Assembly (NCBI RefSeq): GCF_016863195.1
Contig: NZ_BOOK01000044.1
Coordinates: 1 to 64,000 of the forward strand
Direction: 5' to 3'
DNA from: Paraplanobispora takensis
GTDB taxonomy: Bacteria; Actinomycetota; Actinomycetes; Streptosporangiales; Streptosporangiaceae
Length of the DNA stretch: 64,000 nt
Shown: positions 58,794 to 64,000 of the stretch, piece after piece
Layout of the letters: the number at the start of each line of letters is the position of its first letter
How positions within the stretch are numbered: position 1 is the stretch's first letter
Made by a program: the position numbers and the translations under genes
Notes under the pieces: generated by a model
What the model saw: only the letters and a program-made list of their open reading frames with translations
The model's database searches: none
What the model was told of the DNA's origin: nothing

Positions 58794-60485
58794 ATGGATT
58801 TCCCCCCTCCGCGGCCGGGTCACCACGATCTCCGTGGTGGAGCACTGTCGACTGACCCGCAACGGGGTGCCGGAAAGAACAGAGGCAAGCAGGACGTGAA
58901 GGAGTCGCCCAGAGCAGGGGCCGCGGCGTGGAGCGGGCCCGCAGGCGCCACGCGGTCCCGTCCGCGCAAGGCGCCGAGCGCCAGGAGGCGACGGGCCGCC
59001 CTGTTCCGGCTGGAGCGTGACCTGTTCCGTTTCTGGGTGGGGGTGACCTGCTCGGCGGTGAGCTCCAGGACGCTGAGCGTGGCCTACCCGCTGCTGGCCC
59101 TGGCACTGACCGGATCCCCGCTGGAGGCCGGCTGGACCGGGTTCGCCCTGACGCTGCCGCCCCTGCTGTTCTACCTTCCGGCCGGCGTGCTGACCGACCG
59201 GGTCGACCCCCGCTCACTCATCCTGTTCACCGAGACGGCGCGGGCGCTGATCGTGGCCAGCGTGTTCCTCGCGGTCGTCCTGGACGGCGCGACGCTCGCG
59301 CACCTCCTGGTCGGCGCCTTCCTAGAGGGGGTCCTGTGGGTCGTGCACTCCCTGTCCGAGACGGCCCTGCTGGGAGCCGCCACCGTCTCGCGGACCCACC
59401 TCACCAAGGTGCTGGCCAGGAGTGAGACGAGCCCCCACATCGCGGTGTCGGTGGGCCGGCCGATCGGCGGGATCCTGTTCGGCCTGGGCCAGGCGGTGCC
59501 GTTCCTGGTCAACGGCGCGCTCTTCCTGACCTCGATCCTGTCCACGCGGGCCATGTCCTGCGGCGGCAGGACCCGCCGCCGCAGGATGGGGAGCCTCAAG
59601 GCGATCGCCGGGGGGATGCGGGGGCTGGCGGGGCGCTCCTTCCGGCAGGAGATCTCCGAGGGCGCCAGGGAGCTGATGAGGCACCCCTTCCTGTGGCAGG
59701 CGATGGGGCTGACCACGGTCACGAACCTGGCGGTCAACGCCCTCATCATGATCTTCATCACGGTCGCGGCGACCCGCTCCCCCCTGGAGGTCGGCGTGGT
59801 CCTGGCCGCGGGCGGGATGGGCGGGGTCCTCGGCTCGGCCCTGCTGGCGCCGATCTCGCGCCGGCGTCCGGGACTGCTGTCGCGCCCCGGCAGCGGCCTG
59901 CTGTTCGCCCAGCTCTGGATCGGGGTGGCCGCCTTCTGCGTCGCGGCCTTCGGCGGCCACCCGCTGGCCTTCGGCCTCACGATGGTGCTGACCGGATGCA
60001 CGGGCGCGCTCGGCAACGTGGTCATCAGGACCTACGAGGTGCAGCGGGTCCAGCGGAGCGTGCTGGCCCGCGTGATGAGCGTGCACCGGCTGATGACGCA
60101 CGGCGCGGTGTGCGCGGCGGCGCCGCTCGGCGGTTTCCTCGCCTCCGCGTACGGCCTGCAGACGGCGGTCAGGGGGTTGTCCGCCGCCGTCCTGCTGATC
60201 GCCGTGGTCGCCTCTCTCCTGGCCCTCGTCCTCAGGCGCCGCCGGGCCGTCGCGGGCCCGGTCCCCGGGCGCCGTCGGGCCGTCGCCATCCCGCCCGCGC
60301 CCGCCCTCGCACCGCACGACCCGCCGATCGCCGCCACCACGACCGGAGAGCTCCACGCGACCGGAGAGCTCCACGCGACCGGAGAACTCCACGCGACCGG
60401 AGAACTCCACGCGACCGCGGCGCCCGCCGCGTCCGGGCTGCGCCGGGAGCACGGGGGAAGGCCCGTCGCCGCCGGCCGTACATGA
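58794..60485 (+). CDS. MFS transporter with C-terminal TGELHA repeats
   Basis: The membrane protein of up to 563 residues has about 12 helices. Signature loops are VLTDRVDPRSLILFTETARALI (cytoplasmic A-motif region) and ALGNVVIRTYEVQRVQRSVLARVMSVHRL, typical of MFS_3/EntS-like exporters. The first about 75 residues are Arg/Pro/Gly-rich and soluble; a GTG at 58896 is an alternative start. The C-terminal tail (about 480-563) has four tandem TGELHA units and looks disordered. Substrate unknown; siderophore or drug export would be typical. Its stop abuts the convergent STAND gene. Confidence 0.83.
   Translation: MDFPPPRPGHHDLRGGALSTDPQRGAGKNRGKQDVKESPRAGAAAWSGPAGATRSRPRKAPSARRRRAALFRLERDLFRFWVGVTCSAVSSRTLSVAYPLLALALTGSPLEAGWTGFALTLPPLLFYLPAGVLTDRVDPRSLILFTETARALIVASVFLAVVLDGATLAHLLVGAFLEGVLWVVHSLSETALLGAATVSRTHLTKVLARSETSPHIAVSVGRPIGGILFGLGQAVPFLVNGALFLTSILSTRAMSCGGRTRRRRMGSLKAIAGGMRGLAGRSFRQEISEGARELMRHPFLWQAMGLTTVTNLAVNALIMIFITVAATRSPLEVGVVLAAGGMGGVLGSALLAPISRRRPGLLSRPGSGLLFAQLWIGVAAFCVAAFGGHPLAFGLTMVLTGCTGALGNVVIRTYEVQRVQRSVLARVMSVHRLMTHGAVCAAAPLGGFLASAYGLQTAVRGLSAAVLLIAVVASLLALVLRRRRAVAGPVPGRRRAVAIPPAPALAPHDPPIAATTTGELHATGELHATGELHATGELHATAAPAASGLRREHGGRPVAAGRT
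60342..60413. repeat. four 18-bp units encoding TGELHA
   Basis: ACCGGAGAGCTCCACGCG and its variant with GAA for GAG occur four times (60342, 60360, 60378, 60396), in frame near the end of the MFS gene. Confidence 0.85.
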
Positions 60486-62501
60486 TCACGATCCGCCGGC
60501 CAGGCGCTCCGCCTCCGGGACGAGATGGGCCGGGACCGGCGGCGTCTGCGCCGCCCTCGCCCGCCGGGCCAGCTCGGCGGCCGAGTCGTGGTCGCCGGCC
60601 GCCTCCCTGACCTTGGCGGCGTACAGCAGCACCGGGCCGTGGTCCTCCGCCTCGGGCAGCACCTCCGCGATCTCCCGCTCCGCCTCGGTGACCTGCCCGG
60701 CCGAGGCCAGCGCGAGCGCGTAGGCGGCCCGGGTGGAGGGCCACTGCAGCGGCCGGATCCGTTCCAGGTCGTGCAGCGCGGCGGCCGAGCGGCCGGCGGC
60801 GGCCAGGATCTCCCCGCGCGCCCGCAGCGCCTCGGCCGCGTTGCCCTCCCTGGTCAGCACGTCCTCGAGCACGTCCTCGGCCGCCTCCGGGTGGCCGTCG
60901 TGCCACAGGGCCCAGGCCAGCTCGGTCTGGATGGCCGTCTCGTTGGGCACCCGGCGGATGGCCGACAGCAGTTCCCTGACCGCGGCCGAGGGGCGTCCCT
61001 GGACCAGCCGGAGACGGCCGATCCCGGCCAGCAGGCGGCCGACGGCCGCGGTGGCCCCCAGCGTCTCGAACAACACCGCCGCGGTCCGGTAGTGCGCCGC
61101 GGCCTTGTCGTAGTCCTCCTTGCGGTGGGCGACGTTCCCCAGGAAGGACTCGATCTCCGCGCGGAGCCGCGTGTTGTCGCCGCACCGCTCCAGCGCCTCC
61201 TCGGCCTGCTTGGCCGCCAGCCTGAACTCGCCGTCGCGCAGCGCGAGCTCGGCGGCGCGCAGGTACTCCTCCGGGGCGATCCAGTGCTCCGTCCGCTCGT
61301 CGCCGGCGCGGTCGTCGCGCAGCAGCGGCTCGATGAGGCGGTCGTGCGAGAGCTCGCACCACCGGGTGCCCGCCTTGATCTCCTCGCGCAGGATGTGGCG
61401 GTCGACCAGCGCCCGGATGACGTAGTTCGGCTCACCGGCGGTGAGGGTCTCCCCCTCGTAGACGATCTCCCGCGTGCCGAGCTCGGTGATGAAGTTGCGC
61501 CGCAGCCACGTCCTGAGCCTGTCGGTGTCGCCGCCGTAGTGGTCGCGGGCCACCTCCCTGACCATCCGCTCGAAGAAGTCGGTGAGGGACCGGTCGGCGT
61601 TGGCGAAGCGCCGCACGTGCTCGGAGGTGATGACCCGGACCTCGTCGGGCAGCGAGCGCCACATCGCCGAGCAGACCACCTGGAGCTGGACGGGCTCGAC
61701 CACCTTGGCGTCGGCGACGACCTCCTGACCGAGCATCCTGCCCACCCGGACCATCCGCAGCCCCTCGACCAGGCCCTCCGCGGCGCCGGGCGCGAACGAG
61801 CGTCCTGTGCCCTCCAGCGGCCCCTCGGTGGCCCGCACGGCCTCGGCCGGGACGAGCGCGCCGAGCGGGAAACGGCTCCTGAGCGTGCCGGCCAGCTTGG
61901 GCTCGTGGGGCAGGATGGCCGCCAGGTAGTCCTCGCGTATCGACACCAGGAGCCGGAGGTTGGGATCGTCGTCGAGGGCGTCGACGAGCTGGGTGATGAA
62001 CCACTCGCGGTACGGCCGGCGGTGGGCCACGTCGCCGAACAGCTCCTCCGCCTGGTCGATGACCGCCAGGGTGAGGACCGGGTCGCCGTAGGGGTCCAGG
62101 CGCCGCGTGCGCCGCCGCAGGAAGTCGCGGAGCGTCAGACCGGCCAGCCGGGTGGGCGTCTCCCCCGGCGCCCACGACGACAGCAGGGCGAACACGTGCG
62201 GGTTGTGCTCCGACAGCGCCGCCGAGGGGAAGGCCGAGCCGTGCGAGACCCGGCCGATGGGCAGGACGTCGGTCGAGCCGGGGTCCAGCAGCGGGAGGGC
62301 GCCGGCCTGGATCAGCGAGGTCTTGCCCACGCCCGACGCGCCGTACAGGATCGTCAGGCGGTTGGCCTGCCACAGGTCCGCGACCTCGTGGGACTCCCTG
62401 TCCCGCCCGAAGAACCTGACGCAGTCCTCGCGGCGGAAGGCCCGCAGCCCGACGTACGGCTGGGCCCGCGGCTCCGGGCGGGCGCCGTCCCGACCCATCA
62501 T
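60486..62501 (-). CDS. nSTAND1-type NTPase with TPR sensor domain
   Basis: The 671-residue protein has the N-terminal nSTAND1 entry motif PYVGLRAFRREDCVRFFGRDRE (about 15-36), Walker A YGASGVGKTS (53-62), Walker B LTLAVIDQAEELF (143-155) and the arginine-containing SIREDYLAAILPH. A winged-helix-like region (about 320-405; RWCELSHDRLIEPLLRDD) follows, and a TPR array (about 410-650) ends the protein. STAND NTPases assemble on sensing a ligand and activate an effector. The start ATG overlaps the SIR2-like stop by 4 bp (ATGA), so effector and sensor are made together. There is no effector domain of its own. Target ligand unknown. Confidence 0.88.
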   Translation of the reverse strand: MMGRDGARPEPRAQPYVGLRAFRREDCVRFFGRDRESHEVADLWQANRLTILYGASGVGKTSLIQAGALPLLDPGSTDVLPIGRVSHGSAFPSAALSEHNPHVFALLSSWAPGETPTRLAGLTLRDFLRRRTRRLDPYGDPVLTLAVIDQAEELFGDVAHRRPYREWFITQLVDALDDDPNLRLLVSIREDYLAAILPHEPKLAGTLRSRFPLGALVPAEAVRATEGPLEGTGRSFAPGAAEGLVEGLRMVRVGRMLGQEVVADAKVVEPVQLQVVCSAMWRSLPDEVRVITSEHVRRFANADRSLTDFFERMVREVARDHYGGDTDRLRTWLRRNFITELGTREIVYEGETLTAGEPNYVIRALVDRHILREEIKAGTRWCELSHDRLIEPLLRDDRAGDERTEHWIAPEEYLRAAELALRDGEFRLAAKQAEEALERCGDNTRLRAEIESFLGNVAHRKEDYDKAAAHYRTAAVLFETLGATAAVGRLLAGIGRLRLVQGRPSAAVRELLSAIRRVPNETAIQTELAWALWHDGHPEAAEDVLEDVLTREGNAAEALRARGEILAAAGRSAAALHDLERIRPLQWPSTRAAYALALASAGQVTEAEREIAEVLPEAEDHGPVLLYAAKVREAAGDHDSAAELARRARAAQTPPVPAHLVPEAERLAGGS

Positions 62502-63388
62502 GACGTCGTCCCCATTCGCCGTCGCAGTTCGGTGCAGAAGTCCTCGGCGCTGCCCCAGAAGATGGAGATGCGCCAGTTCTCGTGGTATCTGGCGAGCTGG
62601 CGCTGCACCTCCAGCACGTCGGCCCTGGTGGTGTTGAGGGACGGGGCGAGCTGGACGCTCACGTGCCTGCGCCGGTTGATCCCCGGCACCGCCCTCAGCA
62701 GGCCGCGGAACAGGACGCGGAAGGTCCAGTCCTGCAGGCTGTAGCCGACGAACAGCAGGGGGCGCCTGGTGAGCGCCGCCAGGATCGCGGTGGGCAGCAT
62801 CCTGCGGCCGCCCCCGATGCCCTCCACCGCCAGGCTCGTGAGGAACTCCAGATAGTCGTCCTCGGCGAGCACGATGGAGGCGGGGTCGTGCAGGCTGCCG
62901 TGCAGGTGATAGACGAGAGGGGTCTGCGGCCGGGGGTTCCAGCCCTCCTGGCTGCCGAACAGCCTCTCGTCGTAGTCCATCCCCTCGTTCCACGGGCACA
63001 CGGCCGTGTTCGGGTCCTTGCCCGCCGCCCGCAGCGACCTGACGACGAAGTCGTCGTAGTTGGTCGTCAGGTACACCGGCAGCGGGAACTCGGAGAGCAG
63101 GCGGTGCGGTTCCAGCGGGTCGCGGAAGTCGGGCGCTTCGGCGGCGCCGAGCTCGTCGCAGACCAGTTTCTTGACGTACACCGCGTCGCCGTACCTCATG
63201 ACGGCGAACTGCGCCACCCGGGGAAGCTCATGGTCGTCGTCGTACGGGTAGCCCCACTTGCGCGCCATCCGCCGGCTGAGCACCGTCCCGGTGGGCAGCA
63301 CCCCCGCGCAGGCGCCCGACCCCAGGAAGGGGGTGCAGTCCCCCGTCCTCAGCTGGTGGATCAGACGCTCCCACTCGGCCTCCCCCAT
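62498..63388 (-). CDS. SIR2-like domain protein (predicted NAD-consuming effector)
   Basis: The 296-residue protein begins EWERLIHQLRTGDCTPFLGSGAC. SIR2 motifs are FLGSGAC (21-27, nucleotide loop), TTNYDDFV (108-115, with N110), YHLHGS (160-165, with catalytic-type H163) and FVGYSLQDW (213-221). This is the SIR2_2 group found in bacterial defence systems, many of which deplete NAD+ rather than deacetylate. It is coupled to the STAND gene downstream. ATG 63388 was chosen; a GTG at 63532 has a better ribosome-binding site (AAGGTGG) but the extra 48 codons include rare TTA and AGA and fit no family. Confidence 0.85.
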   Translation of the reverse strand: MGEAEWERLIHQLRTGDCTPFLGSGACAGVLPTGTVLSRRMARKWGYPYDDDHELPRVAQFAVMRYGDAVYVKKLVCDELGAAEAPDFRDPLEPHRLLSEFPLPVYLTTNYDDFVVRSLRAAGKDPNTAVCPWNEGMDYDERLFGSQEGWNPRPQTPLVYHLHGSLHDPASIVLAEDDYLEFLTSLAVEGIGGGRRMLPTAILAALTRRPLLFVGYSLQDWTFRVLFRGLLRAVPGINRRRHVSVQLAPSLNTTRADVLEVQRQLARYHENWRISIFWGSAEDFCTELRRRMGTTS

Positions 63389-63579
63389 CTCGTGCACGTA
63401 CGGCACCGCCTCGTCGTGTAAGGGTCTGAACGGATCGCCGCCCCTGTGCCGCACGGTCCCGCCGGTGCGGCCGGCACCCTCCCGGAACGGCACCCCGTCC
63501 GGCTCACCGCAGAGAAGGGGGGCGGCGAACACCTCTCTCCACCTTTCTCACGCGGCGGCTTCCGGACGGCGGGGCCGGA

Positions 63580-63744
63580 TCAGATCGAACTCTGGAAACC
63601 CGCGCTCGAAACCGGGTTCGCACCGGGCCGGACGAGCCATTCGCGCAGCGTCCTGCGCAGTGACCCGCTCTCGATCGCCGCTATGTCCTCCAGCGACAGA
63701 TCTTCGAGAATCAGAGCGATGGATCCGGACTCGTCTTCGCGCAT
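63580..63744 (-). CDS. fxsA: FxSxx-COOH RiPP precursor peptide (FxsA-like)
   Basis: The 54-residue peptide begins MREDESGSIALILEDLSLED, continues IAAIESGSLRRTL and ends AGFQSSI at the stop. The C-terminal F-x-S-x-x pattern and the Asp/Leu-rich leader (LEDLSLEDIAAIES) are those of FxsA precursors, which are cross-linked by the radical SAM enzyme FxsB into cyclophanes. GGGAG lies 6 nt before the ATG. It lies upstream of the SIR2-like gene on the same strand and divergent from a gene that starts like the Fxs-system NB-ARC/TPR protein. No FxsB is within the window; it should lie beyond the right edge. Confidence 0.83.
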   Translation of the reverse strand: MREDESGSIALILEDLSLEDIAAIESGSLRRTLREWLVRPGANPVSSAGFQSSI

Positions 63745-63942
63745 TTACGCTCCCTGAATACCGCGGCCTGACGGCCGGCTGTTTTCGGTCCTTCCGGAAC
63801 CTGGGATAGAACGGCCGTTTTTCCGGTTGAAAGCGAATCTCCTCACCACGGCTGTCTGTAATTCTGTGGTGCCATCTTCACCGAATCAACCTTTAGGATG
63901 ACCGCAGGAGCTTCCCGGCATTATTACAAGGTGGAGGCAACA
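63745..63942. promoter_or_regulatory. divergent promoter region of the Fxs locus
   Basis: These 198 bp between the fxsA-like peptide gene and the edge gene are clearly less GC-rich than the flanks (CCGTTTTTCCGGTTGAAAGC, TGTAATTCTGTGG, TTATTACAAGG). TTGAAA at 63827-63832 could be a -35 element, but I cannot fix the promoters with confidence. No gene is visible in it. Confidence 0.4.
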
Positions 63943-64000
63943 TTGACGGAGCTTTCACGCACCGCCCACGCGATGCCGGAACGGCAACCCGAGATCTGGG
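63943..64000 (+). CDS. N-terminus of a probable FxSxx-system NB-ARC/TPR protein (truncated by window edge)
   Basis: TTG 63943 follows GGTGGAGG at good spacing and opens a frame reading LTELSRTAHAMPERQPEIW to the window end. The PERQPEIWG lead-in is the usual start of actinomycete NB-ARC proteins that continue with a NVPPRNPNFTGRE-type segment. Those are often annotated as FxSxx-COOH system tetratricopeptide proteins. Only 19 residues are visible, so the call rests on this motif and on the divergent FxsA-like gene. Confidence 0.5.
   Translation, partial: MTELSRTAHAMPERQPEIW

Noticed and set aside
60486-63388. Single-chain SIR2-STAND (Avs5-type) defence protein
   Set aside because: The SIR2-like and STAND parts are two genes with an ATGA overlap. 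The STAND protein is of the nSTAND1-TPR type, so it is a related idea but not that family.

Overview
This 64 kb window is very GC-rich DNA with the strong third-position G/C bias of a filamentous actinomycete. Many starts are GTG and several genes look leaderless. Small actinomycete-only families (HGxxPAAW-like, DUF5302, DUF3152), a Thermobifida-type cutinase and the FxSxx-COOH peptide type point to the Streptosporangiales (Streptosporangium, Nonomuraea, Thermobifida and relatives). That placement is inference. I see no rRNA, tRNA, CRISPR array, insertion sequence or phage integrase. The window reads as chromosomal arm DNA rich in regulators and secreted enzymes.

Layout. 1-5 kb: a large SARP/AfsR-type regulator with a downstream reductase. 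A divergent FMN reductase is preceded by four CCGTAA repeats arranged like a SARP box. 5-19 kb: small stress and regulatory units, namely a KhtTU-like K+/H+ antiporter, two HxlR regulators each beside a target gene and an inverted-repeat operator, a GlxA/AraC regulator facing a quinol monooxygenase, the OhrR/Ohr peroxide pair, a STAS protein, a lone PemK/MazF-like protein and a WYL regulator. 19-22 kb: a TrxR-like flavoprotein, a secreted M19-like hydrolase and a heptad-repeat coiled-coil protein. 22.3-23.7 kb: an editing-domain-less threonyl-tRNA synthetase-like gene behind a Thr-Thr-Thr leader peptide and an attenuator hairpin. 23.9-30.7 kb: a complete PTS operon (DeoR regulator, PfkB-type kinase, mannitol-type EIIC, EIIB, EIIA, zinc polyol dehydrogenase, HPr, EI).

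30.8-39.2 kb: a branched-chain amino-acid-type ABC importer (livGFHMK) divergent from a 1067-residue LuxR-type ATPase regulator. 39.4-42.7 kb: a secreted polyester hydrolase/cutinase, a methyltransferase and a DUF3152 protein. 42.8-46.0 kb: M20 deacylase, GNAT and N-acylamino acid racemase, which together look like an N-succinylamino acid racemisation pathway. 46-58.6 kb: serine hydrolase, TspO, TetR with a flavin monooxygenase, low-molecular-weight tyrosine phosphatase, GH11-CBM2 xylanase, PucR-like regulator, lipase-like esterase, EamA transporter and a pyridine nucleotide-disulfide oxidoreductase.

58.8-64 kb: an MFS transporter, then the most interesting locus. A 54-residue peptide ending in FQSSI (an FxSxx-COOH RiPP precursor, too short for routine gene calling) lies upstream of a SIR2-like gene. 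The SIR2-like gene overlaps by 4 bp an nSTAND1-type ATPase with TPRs. The divergent gene cut by the right edge starts like the NB-ARC/TPR component of FxSxx systems. I read this as a candidate peptide-linked, NTP-dependent conflict or signalling island.

A recurring oddity is short, in-frame tandem repeats expanded inside or at the ends of otherwise ordinary proteins.
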